From contig NC_088321.1 of assembly GCF_910592395.1 (NCBI RefSeq), positions 15,686,001 to 15,750,000 on the forward strand: a DNA stretch of 64,000 bases, written 5' to 3'. The position numbers and the translations under genes are program-made. Of this stretch, positions 22,001-34,000 are shown piece by piece (position 1 is the stretch's first letter; every line of letters begins with the position of its first letter). The notes under the pieces were generated by a model. That model saw only the letters and a list, made by a program, of their open reading frames with translations, was not told where the DNA came from and did no database searches. The DNA is from Lineus longissimus. Taxonomy: Eukaryota > Nemertea > Pilidiophora > Heteronemertea > Lineidae.

Positions 22001-25000
22001 TGCACTGGTAATCAAATAAAGGTCGTATAAGCTTTTTTAGAACTAAATGAAACACATTCCCAGAACACTAACAGATAAAGTAAAACCATACTTCTAAAAC
22101 CAAACCAAGAAACCAAAATTGAAGCATCACATATTGAACACACATCACACACTAGATAGACTGCTCCACGAACAAGCATTCTTTCGTTGCAACCTGAGAC
22201 ATAGTTATGACAACACGATGACTGATTGCAATTAACCAAATTAGCCGCCAACAATCCAAAGATCGCCAAGTCTGGAAGTTTACGGTGACAACATTGTCAT
22301 GCTGACGGTTACTTTGGATTCGCTGACGGTTACTTTGGTTTCACTGACAGTTACTTTGGTTTTGCTGACGGTTACTTTGGTTTTGCTGACGGTTACTTTG
22401 GTTTCGCTGACGGTTACTTTGGTTTCGCTGACGGTTACTTTGGTTTCGCTGACGGTTACTTTGGTTTCGCTGACGGTTACTTTGGTTTTGCTGACGGTTA
22501 CTTTGGTTTCGCTGACGGTTACTTTGGATGGTTTTTTCGATGGTTTCATTGCTTGTTTCTGGAGCACATCAGTGACATTATGATAGTCAACGAATTTGAT
22601 TAGATCTTAAAGATTAGTAGAATATTCAGTTCCCCATAACTAATATTTTGATTGTTTTTCACGAGCTCAGCAACTTTTGATGTCTTGAGCACCAAAACAG
22701 TGCTCCAAAAATCGGCCCCGCCAAATTTGAAATTTAAAAGTGAACCTACTCTCCATATCCTCCGTCCTGTTGTAACTCTACCGGAGGGAAGCGCTTTTGC
22801 AGCATATCCATGTTTGGCATACTGCAGAAAAGAATTTGAATTGAAAGTTGAATTTACATGCAAAATGTTGTGTGTTGACTGAGCCACAGATGGCAGCACC
22901 GGTTGTGTTCATGAGAAAAGCTCTTCTTCTTTTGCATCAGAAACGTTAGTCATGTCGTCACCAAACCTTTACTTTTTCATAACATTACAGTTACTTTTAG
23001 TAAGGGAAAAGTCTAAAAGACAACAAAAAGTTTCATGCACAACAACAAGCTGGGTCCGGTTGTTCAAAAACAAGTAAAAAATCATCATAATGGTTGGCTA
23101 TTTTTCCTTCAGTTTACTGCAGCCAATTAGACTAATACCAGGCAGAAGTTCCAGTCCTAGAATCTATGCCGGGACAATAATCGACATAGACCCTATGATG
23201 CCTTATTCCAGATTCTATAATGACCATCATAGATTCTGTGATGACCCATCATAGATTATATGATGACCTATCAAAGATTCTGTGCAGACCTATCATAGAC
23301 TCCATGATGGCCCAACATAGATTATATGATGACCTATCAAAGATTCTGTGCAGACCTATCATAGACTCCATGATGGCCCAACATAGATTCTATGATCAAA
23401 AATTTCCAGTCACAAGTTATGATAAGAATCTACTACAGGCCATCATAGATTCTATGACCGAAACTTGGCCTGTGACCGAATTCAAAAAGGTACAGAAAAG
23501 TTAGTATCAAACCTTGTTTCGAACAACCGGCCCTCAACACCAAGAAACCAAGCAAACAACAAAAGCTCAAACAAAATTCAAAACCACAGCATAAAACACA
23601 AGTACTAGACAGGCAAAAGTTTCCGTCTATGAATACTTGATGGGATTAATCATGGACGTTCCATCCATGGATAGTCGATGGCGAATCTCCATCAACTATC
23701 CATGGATGGGCCTCCGTGGATGGAACGTCATGGGCCGTCAACTATCCATGGATGGGCCTCCGTGGATGGAACGTCCATGGACCGTCAACTATCCATGGAT
23801 GGGCCTCCGTGGATGGAACGTCCATGGACCGTCAACTATCCATGGATGGGCCTCCGTGGATGGAACGTCCATGGGCCGTCAACTATCCATGGATGGGCCT
23901 CCGTGGATGGAACGTCCATGGGTCGTCAACTATCCATGGATGGGCCTCCGTGGATGGAACGTCCATTGGCCGTCAACTATCCATGGATGGGCCTCCGTGG
24001 ATGGAACGTCCATGGGCCGTCAACTATCTATGGATGGGCCTCCATGGATGGAACGTCCATGGGCCTTCAACAATCCATGGACAGAGACTTTTGCCTGTGT
24101 AGGTATGACTGCTGATGAAATATAGTTTAAATCTTGAGTGTGATTATTTTGATAGCTGCAAGTTGTTGGTACAAAAATGATTTTTCCCGAGTACAGGACA
24201 CACAAATCATCATATTGTTTTATCAAAGTTGTGAATTTTCCAATTTTTTTGTCAACGGCTTCGTGCAACGGAAACTGTCAACTTCAACAAAATATGATAA
24301 CTTTAAGACTATGAATAGTTTTAGCATTGATCAAGAGAGAAAGTTAAACGCACACAGCCTGGGCTTCCAATACCATGGGCAGAACTGAACCTATTCCGCA
24401 GCAAATTACAAATTTTCTGAAACTTTTCAAAATTGCCAAAGTTTCCGAAGACCGCATCAAACTGCTCACCCTTCGTATCTGATGTATTCAGCAGGTGGGG
24501 GCTGTAACTGTGGGGGAACCTCGTAAGCCGGTGGTGATCCATCGAAGCCGTTCATTCGCGATCGCTTGTGGTAATTCGCTTCATCCTCTACTCGTTCGCG
24601 TTGCTTTTTGGACATTCTTCCAAATTTTACGGCTGAAATTCAAAATGTTGGATGATCATCATGCGGATCGGCGCGTGACTTACTGCAAATACGGGCGCAT
24701 TTTGTGCAACTATGAGTCTGAATGTTGGAGCTACCAATAAATATAGACGGTGTATCCTTTTAAAGGATCATGCAACCATATACATATGCTGGTCATAGTA
24801 TGACAAGGCCTATTCAGAATGAGCTCTACCACTACTAGGGGCAGCGGTAGCGCAGTCGAAGAGAGTCGGCCTCATGATCAGGAGGTCGTGGGTTCGACTC
24901 CCGGCCGAGTCACTCCTTAGTTCCCCTACTGGTCGAGTTCAAGTGAGCACCTCCTGGTTGCTCCTTAAAACCCCTGATTGATTTCTGTGGAGACCGGGAT

Positions 25001-25620
25001 AATAATATGATATCCCACAGCGCTTTGAGCGAGAACTATAGTGTCACGGAATTGCGCTATATAAAAGACTCATTATATTATTATTATATTACCAAACCCT
25101 GACAGTGTCTGAGCTTATCTCTCTCCATACATACCATCTCTAGACATCCCAAGCTGTAAACATTTCTGTAATCGGCAATACTGGCATCGGTTTCGGTTCA
25201 CACGGTCTATCACACACTGTTTGCTGCGGGGACATTGGTAGTTGACGGGACCTGCCTGGCTCCGTCGGAAGAATCCCTGGAAAGCCAAACGGACAAGATA
25301 AATGAGAAATGGGTGTCAGAGAGAGTAAATTCAAAGTAGGAGATAGATACAGGGCTCGAGCTAGACCTTCTTCTTGGGAGTGAAACTGGTGTCTTGGTCT
25401 CAGTGCATCATGCAGTGGTTACACAATCGCACAGGCAAGGATGTATGGGGTGTTAGGTCTGCTGAATACTGCATCTAAGGGACTGCTGTTTTTTTCAGCA
25501 AGTATGTTGCATGACCGGGGTTTTTTATACACACCTTGCATCCTTCACAAGTGATCACACCATAATGGACTCCAGAGGACTTATCACTGCATACCTTACA
25601 AGGTATTATCTCTATTTGTG
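19005..25620 (-). CDS. ROR/HR3-type nuclear receptor (NR1F), DNA-binding to ligand-binding domain, 5' end missing
   Basis: Nine exons in transcript order: 25620-25535, 25276-25135, 24632-24470, 21257-21085, 20785-20664, 20328-20196, 20105-19998, 19667-19551 and 19261-19005. All join in phase (1301 nt). Exons 1-2 encode the two-zinc-finger DNA-binding domain: IPCKVC..., the P-box [26 protein letters not shown]. The ROR C-terminal extension [12 protein letters not shown] follows in exon 3. Exons 3-4 are a Pro/Tyr-rich hinge. The ligand-binding domain shows [40 protein letters not shown] and the activation helix [10 protein letters not shown]. The family consists of ligand-regulated transcription factors that bind monomeric AGGTCA preceded by an AT-rich flank; HR3 acts in moulting and metamorphosis in insects, ROR in clock and metabolism in vertebrates. 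The residue after CKVC is Ser where relatives have Gly. The acceptor at 25621 needs a phase-1 upstream exon. Confidence 0.93.
19440..19535 (-). mobile_element. Degenerate tRNA-derived SINE fragment
   Basis: The minus strand reads GAGGGTTCGAGGCCGGCTGG, close to a tRNA B-box (GGTTCGANTCC), preceded by TAGTGCTGTAGGCCGTCCGC. It lies about 15 bp from ROR exon 8 (19551-19667). Only a fragment is visible. Confidence 0.45.
20996..21057. mobile_element. Right-half fragment of the pogo-like MITE
   Basis: GTCCTTAATAGAGAGGGTGTCC followed by AGGTTCTTCTGTA resembles the right end of the 17464-17638 copy. It lies in the ROR intron after exon 4. The left half is absent. Confidence 0.5.
21455..21640. repeat. 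A/T homopolymer-rich, self-complementary tract
   Basis: The tract alternates oligo-A and oligo-T blocks broken by TCTC and GAGA (for example AAAAAATTTCGAGAAAAAAA). It lies in the ROR intron between exons 3 and 4. Short open frames of Lys/Phe codons here are composition artefacts. Confidence 0.7.
22301..22528. repeat. 21-bp minisatellite, about 11 copies
   Basis: The unit is GCTGACGGTTACTTTGGTTT plus one base, with minor variants. Since 21 is a multiple of three, both strands carry an open heptapeptide repeat (LTVTLVS on +, VTVSETK on -). It is in the large ROR intron, so coding use is unlikely. Confidence 0.92.
23052..23537. mobile_element. TIR element with internal tandem array
   Basis: The left end GGGTCCGGTTGTTCAAAA is mirrored at the right end by TTTCGAACAACCGGCCC. 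Between the ends, 23213-23455 carries repeated CATAGATTCTATGATG-like units, with a 63-bp subunit (containing GATTCTGTGCAGACCTATCA) duplicated exactly. The terminal core CCGGTTGTTCAAA recurs in the element at 45127-45285. No transposase is encoded, so it is probably non-autonomous. Confidence 0.65.
23607..24103. mobile_element. TA-flanked TIR element carrying a 47-bp tandem array
   Basis: The left end TA-GACAGGCAAAAGTTTC is matched by the inverted right end GAGACTTTTGCCTGTG-TA. The interior (about 23692-24078) is eight copies of a 47-bp unit containing ATCCATGGATGGGCCTCCGT and GGATGGAACGTCCATGG. Because 47 is not a multiple of three, all three plus frames cycle through the same peptides and stay open for 128-162 codons. 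The open frames therefore have no coding weight. Confidence 0.75.
24838..25095 (+). mobile_element. tRNA-derived SINE
   Basis: An A-box-like GGTAGCGCAGTCGAAGAG and a B-box GTGGGTTCGACTCCCGGCC are spaced as in a tRNA gene. The body continues for about 170 bp, to AGCGCTTTGAGC, GCGCTATATAAAAG and a terminal ATTATTATATT simple repeat. It lies in the ROR intron between exons 2 and 3, in the opposite orientation to the gene. Confidence 0.85.
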
Positions 25621-27514
25621 CTGAAAAGACACAAAACAAGAAAATGATAAGTACATGTACTTCACAAACAGCAGAATCGTTGGCATATGACCTTGGCTGA
25701 TGGTGTTTTGCAGGATGTCGAGATACTCAGCAGACAAAGAAAAGCGGGATTCTGCAATGGCAAAAAATGCATTGGGATTATACTGAATTGCCTGTCCGGA
25801 ACGGGGCCCTCTTTATAAGGGGTCTCAAAACAGGTCACCTTCCCCCTTGCTTTGAATCAGAATTCCGCCAATTTCAAATTTTTGAAGACCACTTGGTTTT
25901 TAATTGTAGCATTGATTTAGAGTCCTCAAACTAGTTAGTATTCAGACGACCCAGTTTGCCACTTTTTTTGCATTTTATTCCAAAATTGAAGCGCTTGTAA
26001 GTTTTGAGCTTCGTGTACCTGTCAGGTCAATGAAGATGAAAAAATAATAGTCAACAATGTGTCGAAAAACCTTCGCCCAGAGACGAAAATGCACTGAAGA
26101 GGCTCTCCATGGAAAGGTTCTCCACTTGGGTGTGCACCGCCTGACATATTTGAGAATCGGGTCAAAACCTGTTGAAAGCATTCAACGGTGGGCTAATCTT
26201 TGAAACTTCAAGGGCTACAACTCACAGTAAGTGGGAATGAAAAGTTTGCAGTGAATGATCGAAGTGAACTTTCTAAGGACCAGAAGTTGAGTTTCAATTC
26301 AAAGGGTCGATCATGGTTTATGGTCAATACAGTCCCATTCACAACTGACATCCTAAATAGACCACATTCGAAAGTTGGCCAGCGGGTGACAGCAAACATT
26401 ATTGTACACACGGAGACAGTGCATCATGCCATGCTGATGGATGCACGAATGCTCCAACTACAATTAATGTAACTTTCACGTGAGCTGTGCGCAACTTTCG
26501 CAAAGTAGAATCACTGTATGCTTCACATACATCAAACCCAGCGATGACTGGTGATTTTTTGTCGCTGATAGCAGCGTCACGGTGATTTAAGTTCCTCCTT
26601 TGAGGACAAATTAAGCCGCTGCAGAACACATCCACAAGCTGGCCGCCAACACCTCAAAAGACCAATTGTCGATATAAACGCATAATGTGCTGGAAAATCA
26701 TTAAACTAGACAGCACGCATATAATAGGCCTTAGATTAGGTCTGCATAAAATCAACACAGGCCTGCATGGAATATGATTCATGAATATAGTATACTATGC
26801 TTTGATATGAAGGACCTATCTCGCTGATAGCGTTTAAACTGAATGCAGACAGGACAGGGGAAGTCAATGTCCTATGCCGAAACTTCGGGACACAATATGA
26901 ATATCTTTTGTTGAGGGGTTGTGTGGGGATCCGAAGCATGGTCTCATTCTAAATATGGTCCAACTCGGTCATAGTTTAAAACATCACAGACACAGCCACA
27001 AGTTCGATGCTGGTAGGGGTGGATCCAGGAGCCAGAATGAGGGGACGTGGACTGCATTTCTTATCAAAATTCCTGGCGTGTTCCAAAATTTCATGGTCAT
27101 AAACACAATTTGTCTTCGGTCAAAAGCTATGCCCTCCTCTCCCCCTCTCCTTTCTGATAAGACCAGCAAACCCACCAAGTTACATACCCCATTAACTTGG
27201 GGAAACAATTCAACAACCTGAACCCCATAAATTTAATTTTTTCAATGGAAAAACAAAGCAATTTTACTATAGACAACAATTGCAACAGTTTCAAAATCAT
27301 CAGTTGGGAGTTCGACCATTAGCCACTGATGATATATACATGATATGTAATTCTTCATTATAATGAGTAATTACATGATGACAGTTATTCTATGGACAGT
27401 TACTAATGATCATCGGCGAGAGAAATCTGAATGAATTACAAGAGTATATGTATAGAGATAATTTGTGTATGATCACTGTTTGCCACATCAAATTTCTCTG
27501 ACGGAGTTCTTATC
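25621..27514. other. Presumed ROR intron, no feature recognised
   Basis: The phase-1 acceptor at 25621 requires an exon further right, so this stretch is intronic if the gene continues. Several short open frames occur without splice or domain support. Confidence 0.35.
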
Positions 27515-27890
27515 CAGACTTACACTAGAAGTCCATTGTACATTGGTACATACATTAGTAGGTCCATTGAACAGACATGGATAAGTCCATTGAACAAACA
27601 TTTACAAAGGAAGTTTAAATTGAACAAGAACTTGAAGTCAATTGAACTTCTATTGGAAGTCCATGGGACATACACTTGAAGTCTAATGAATTTGTACTTG
27701 AAGTCCATTGGACATACACATTAATTTCAATGACATGAATGACCCTGCACTGGAAGTGCATTGAACTTGCACTGGAAGTCAGTTTAACATACACTTGAAG
27801 TCCAATGACCCTGCACTGGAACTGTGCATTGAACATGCACAGCTGAAGTTCATTGAACATGAAGTCTAATGAAGTTGAACTGTAAGTCTA
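27515..27890. repeat. Degenerate minisatellite based on GAAGTCCATTGAAC
   Basis: ACTTGAAGTCCATTG and variants (GGAAGTCCATGGGAC, GGAAGTGCATTGAAC) recur about every 20-30 bp. The array is old and diverged. It is non-coding. Confidence 0.7.
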
Positions 27891-28504
27891 AAACGCTTGC
27901 ATTAGAATTGAAACAAACTTCAAGGAGAGAAGGCCAAGAATAGATTACATAATCCAAGAACTCACCAAGAATATGCATCATAAATCAATCCAAAACCGTC
28001 CAAAAAAGCAAATTTGTAAAATTCAACCTAACGTATTGACAGAAACTGAAAAGCAACTGGACGACCTCCACCAAACGTCTGCAACAACCAGCTCCCTATC
28101 TTGCTACCCCATCAGTAGGAGAATTCACTTGTGACGTCCTCAAAGGCGGAAACCCTACCGAAAATCTTTTCATAAACTCTCAAAATGACTCAACCAAAAA
28201 TAACCATTTCATACAGAAAAACTTCCAAGGAGTGCTCGAATTCAATAGAATCTTCCGAGGGGTACAATTTCTAAATTATCAAGTTTTCGAATACAACAAC
28301 TCGAGTGAATTCCATCAGCGGCGTGGAACAATACCTTGGCCTAAAGTGACCGAGCCCCAAACTCACTCAGCGAAGGTTCAGAATCGTGTGCGATTTCCTT
28401 GTGGCCTTGAAAGTGCACCGGTTCCTCTTGGAGACGAGTCTGTCACAGACTCCGGCTTTTTTGAGAAATTTAGATAAAAAGACGGTTTACATGAAGAGTA
28501 TTGA

Positions 28505-28815
28505 GGAACTAATGATACTATCAGGAAGTGGTGCTAAAGAGCTTTCCGAGGAATGGTCATGTCGATAGGTTTTGACAACTTTGGATGTAACATATTCTAG
28601 CTTTCGTTACCATCAGTTCTACAGTTCGAAAGTCCGCTTGCCAACAAATCTATCTATGAGCAATTGATACAGTTAGAAGGTGCTGCTAAAAACCTTTCTT
28701 CGGAATAGTCATGTTGAAAGGTTTCGACAACCTTTGGGGACATAAAAATCTCATTCCCGATGCATTCTTCACCATCAGCTCTACAGTTTGAAAGAACCTT
28801 TGCCAAAAAAGATTT
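28505..28815. repeat. Diverged tandem duplication, ~155-bp unit
   Basis: GGTGCTAAAGAGCTTTCC, TGTCGATAGGTTTTGACAAC and CATCAGTTCTACAGTTCGAA in the first copy correspond in order to GGTGCTGCTAAAAACC, TGTTGAAAGGTTTCGACAAC and CATCAGCTCTACAGTTTGAA in the second. Confidence 0.65.
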
Positions 28816-30739
28816 CTCCCATCACATTTCATGATCCTGAACAAGATGTTTCATGACATCCACACAACAATTTCTCCGTGAGCAAAACGGGTGATGACCA
28901 AGTTCCGAAGTAGTAAGGAAGTGTTACTTCCCTTTTCCTGAATGAGGAAGTAGCCACTAAAGAGTCACCCTCTAATTATCTGAACAAATGCTTGTGATCA
29001 TGAAATCATTTTTCACAACACTTCCGAGCAATGGAGTAAGAACTCTAGTGGTATTCGTTTAATTACTGCTGGCAGACCTAGGGGTCCAGTTAGGGGTGGC
29101 AGAGGGGGGTTTAACTTATCCCATCATAAGTTTGTTGACAGCGGTGGGAGATGGGGCTGGTGTTCAACTCATTCCAAACATAAGTTTGTTGACGCTTTCT
29201 TGCAAATATAATCAGTTTTTCAATAGACCTCTTCTTCTTCTCTTCGGAAGTGATTTCAAAAACAGGATTTTAATACAGGCAGGAAGAAACTCCGCGAAGT
29301 TCCTGGCACTGAAAGGAAGAAGACGAATTCATCTTACAGTAGATATCGTGTCAAACGTCCTCCCACAACAACTCGAAAATGTCTCTCCACGCATGAATGC
29401 CCCCTTTCACACTTTACCACTGTTGGACCACACAATTTCATGAGGCATTCTCTCACTCGATGCCGTATTATTTTTCAATGCACAGCGACACGCAAGAGCA
29501 ACTTTAACAAATCGTAACTCATTATAGCGTGGTGCATATGAACAACAGTTGTCAACTTGTGTAAACCTGTTTTCGGGGAGGTGTGCGTGGTAGGTTCGGT
29601 TCTGGGGAAAAAGCTTTAGTCCGAGCAAAACAGATCTGCGGCTGTTTTAGGGGAAGGGGGCGCAATAGGCGCGCACTTCTTCCTTTTCGGATGAGAGCAA
29701 TTTTTAGGGCACCTCACAACAAGACGCAAATAACTACTTCTAATTTGAAGCCCTTAGTTGCCCGGCTTTTTCAGGGGGAGGCCCCTGCCCCTTTTTTCGT
29801 TTCTAAGATTGCAGCTTCCATCAACATAATATGATCACGACAGTGTCTGTTTATTCTATTCCATTTGTTTATTTAGATTTTCAAAGCATAGCTTGGTACT
29901 TATACACAAGGCCTATCACTGACAACTCCACAGCTGGTGATACCATTTATATCATCGGCAGTTAGATATATCAAATGCATGAATTCATGACGATATGATT
30001 AATGATAACGGAATATCGTACTATATGAACAAACAGATGTTTTAAAAATCAACATCAGGAAGCCGCACAGGCGATCCACATTGGATATGCGAGATTATGC
30101 ACTTTCCACAAGTTCCCTCTGTAACTTGCGGAGTGTTCCACGGCCTTCCATAAGCAAAGTTCTCATGCTCAGAGACTTTCCAGCGGCAGTTCTACCCCCT
30201 TGCACGGCATCCAGACAAATATAATATTTCCATTTCAGCACCGAGGCAAAAATGCTAGCTTCCGGACTAATTCATAGAGTTGGTAACGGCTTTACTGGAA
30301 GAGCACCGAAACAGAGGAAATGGATGGAGCCTTAGTTCAAAATATGGCCACGGCACCTGACCAAATACATCTGTGGTGGAGGTCACTGTGAGTGTGTCCT
30401 GCTTGCGATACAGGGGTTGCCCTTCCTCTCGTCCCCTCGGTCTCCATCTTCTCTAACTCACATCACCAAAGAACGCTCGGGACAAGCAACTATGCCGAGT
30501 TGCGTGATCCTTCTAGTCATGAAAATGACATATCCCCTTGTTTCAAATCCAATGTCCCGGTTCTGCCACTCGCACCGCCAAACCACTTTCAGGACAACCA
30601 AAAATGCTGAGTTGGCACTATACTTGCAAGGAAAATATATAAATGATACCAGCAACACAATAGATAGTATGTCTGACCCAGTAAGACTGCATAACACCTT
30701 GCAACAAATACTAACATAGTAAAACTCATTCATTCCTAG

Positions 30740-31015
30740 AAAATAGCTGACACCCTAACACACTGACCTACCATCTCTGTAACACCTGGCGTGGGTTTTC
30801 ACCTTGAAGAACAGGGCATTCCGTACCTAACCTAGTGGCCTCTTTAGACCTCAATAAAGTTACATCTGTGTTCAGGACAGGACACCCCGATAAAACTGCT
30901 GACCCCCTGACATACTGACCGAGAATGTAACACCTGCGTGGGGTTTACCCACCAAGAACTGGCTTTCCCAGGCCCTAACCCAGTGGCCTCCTTTTCTTTA
31001 GAGTTTACATCTGTC
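30740..31015. repeat. Tandem duplication, ~150-bp unit
   Basis: The first copy has AGCTGACACCCTAACACACT, GTAACACCTGGCGTGGG and CCTAGTGGCCTC; the second has CTGCTGACCCCCTGACATAC, GTAACACCTGCGTGGGG and CCAGTGGCCTCC. Both end near GTTTACATCTGT or GTTACATCTGTG. Confidence 0.65.
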
Positions 31016-34000
31016 AATCAAAATTACACAGAATAGATGATGAGAAATCAAGAATTGAACTTATTCTGATTCCAGAAGCACACCGTGAGGAGGATCGGGA
31101 TAGCAACAGGATACACACAAACTTTGGGGCCATCCACAAAGTATGTACGCACTGTGGAGGAAGGAGTTGGTGCCAGAGTGTTCAAGGTGTGCACAGAGGG
31201 AAGGGGTCCGTCCCTTGCGTACGTATGCTACTGAAGCAATATTTTTGTGCTGAAGTCCTCTGCAGGGAGTGTCATCTATGATTTGAAAGTCGGTGGTCGG
31301 TTCATACCTAGTTATGGATGGCCCCTATTCTACAAGAACGGAAATTACCATTCTTGCTTCATGGACAATCTGTCCCAGACCCCCCCCCCCCCCCTATGGA
31401 AATGATATTGCTAGAAAAAAGTGCAATGTACTGTAAGGGCATGCCGGTACCATCATGTACATACACGTCATCATATTCACAAACAACTCAACTTTAAAAC
31501 AGTGTTTACTTTCCGACTTTATTTAAATTCAATGCAAATAGCTGTCACAATTGTGAGCAGTTGTGAATAATGGTTGGATTGTCATTCTTATTCATCTCCC
31601 ATTGTCATGCTCCATGTGGCCAGGGCAGGGCCGGGCTTGGTTTTATACACACCCAGCACGATATCGATTGTACAACAGGTTTGACTCATGCACAGGAAAC
31701 GTAAAGTGAACAAAATCACCATTTTTAGTCAGTGTTTTGCATTCTGTGAACCAAGATGTTGGTTCTTTGTACCCGATGTCCACGCCAGTGTAAGAAAAAA
31801 CCTCGGGGCACCAAGTGAGAAACATGGGCAGCTTGCTATTCCCTCCACCGCTTCCCGAAGACAGAGTCACTGGGCTAATAAACCCAACTAGTGCCAAGCG
31901 CTCCTCTTTCCCGGGAGGAGGAATACTCCCTGAAGAACAACAGCTACAAGTGCAGAGCCATTGTGATAGAAGATGAAGAGGAATTCAAATGGCTTCAATT
32001 GGGGTCCTCGCACTAAGAAGTTAAAGTTTAGGGTTTACAGTCTGATATCAACTACGATATAGGTAATCATCTGACTTTCAGTTTAACCCCGGTCTGTCCT
32101 GAAACCTTTCAGTAGACCACACTACCCAAGCAAGAGGTTGCAAAGGCCTGAAAGCCCAGTCATATGTTGATCTAAAGCCATCATGAACTGAACTTGCCTC
32201 GACATAGATCTGAGGACGAAATGCAAGGCTTGCGACAGTTCCTTGCCTTGTTTTAGGGTCCAACTAAGTAACGCTAGGCCAGACCTTTCACCAGAAAGAA
32301 CATGGAATCAGCCCAGCCGTGGAAAAGAACTGCCAATCCTACTGGTAATGGCTTGGCTACGCTACTGCAGTGGACAATATGTTAGGGCCATTCTGCTTGG
32401 AATGTACCTACTCGAATAATCAAGAGCATCATATCATGCCCTTAGTGCCAAATGAAGGGCCATCTAGTGTCACAATGTCAGCATAAAGACTCACAGACAC
32501 AGCCCCTGACTGAAAGTGATTCTTCTGGATTACTGTTGGCAAAGGGAATGATGTGAAGAATCTTATGATCGATGTCCTTACGACAGTTTAAAATATCAGC
32601 ATCGCATAATGATACCCTGAGGGTAAAGGAACGTCACGTGTCCCCCTGAACCTACTGGACCATAAAAATGAGGAACCGGACCCTAGATTCTGAGATTGTT
32701 GTTGCACAATTGGCCTTTTCAAATCCGCCGCAGGTTCAAGAGGTCGTGAATGGCGACATGTCTGTTGAACTCTTTGTGAGGTCACAATCCCAGGCCATAT
32801 CAGCTGTGTTCACCTCCACATGGTCAGGTCAACATGTGCGTCAGAGTTTCATGAATGTTAAATCCTGTTTAGGTATTTTGTCATTATCTTTGGATGAGTA
32901 AAAATCATTTAGTCATAGTGTCAATGTGGTCTACGTCATACTGAGAAATAGGACTTCTAAGGTCACAGAATTCATCAAAATTCCAAGGAATGCAGCTCAC
33001 CGGTATTGTTGTTGGGGTCAGTGATTTTGGCCTATAATCGTAGGGCTGACCACAGACCACGATTAAGACCATACTTCCAACACCATCAAAGAGAATGACA
33101 TTTTCAAAATGACCACCAGACCCATGTGAAATATCTCAAGGAGGCAACACACCCCCACAAACAACCAGTCAACCTGGTTACACCGGTCAATGACTCCATA
33201 TACCCCTATAATTACGTTATCTAACGGTCCACCCGAGATACTGAGACAGTGTAAACGTCCACTAAACGCCCCCAAGATCAGTTGGGACAACGAGACAAAA
33301 CGACTACAATTCTGACAGAGCTGAAACTCCGCAACTGAAGTTAACAACCTCAATGGTGTTTTGGACATACCAGCAGTCAATTTCAAGCCACCTATTCTTC
33401 AAGATCTGGAACTGACCTTGGGATGCCAGCCATCCTATCATGGCGATGAAACCTTGACCCGTCAGTGACTACGTGGGACTGTTACCGAGGCACGAGCAAT
33501 GGTCCAGAGCGTATTGTGCAAAACAGAATCATTGTCCATTTAAAATCTTTTTTAGGAAGCTGGAATGAATGCCCTGGACCATAAACCTCCTCGTCATCCA
33601 TCAATGGGAAAAGTGGTCTTGACAAAACAGCATTAAAAGACAAGAAGGAAGATCAACATGTGTGTCTGGAGTCCGACATCTCAGATTCATTATTCAACAA
33701 ATAACATTTTGTGGAACGCAGGTACTGGAGGACGAACTTTCGTGTCGCTCTTCTTGGTGATTTCATCTCCCGAAAATGAAGATCGACATCGCATGTCCGG
33801 ATCAATCGTGACATCCTTGACTCTGTGATTTCAGCAAACTACATCAGTTTCACCCATTTGCTCTGCCTGCCAAAGGAGTGATTCCACCAAGGACTTTCCT
33901 GCTTTCTCATCAATCTTGCAAGGTCCTTCGATGATGGTCTTCAGGTCTACGTGAAATGATCACCACCACTGCATGCTGAGGACTGTGACATCATCTAACT

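Noticed and set aside
22280-22583. Open heptapeptide-repeat frames on both strands
   Set aside because: Produced by the 21-bp minisatellite; inside a ROR intron, with no splice support.
23637-24125. Open frame of 162 codons, with two further long frames in the other phases
   Set aside because: All three plus frames are open because of the 47-bp tandem array; the peptides are the same repeat read in rotation.
29096-29443. 115-codon frame on +
   Set aside because: No motif, no neighbouring exon; probably chance within presumed ROR intron.
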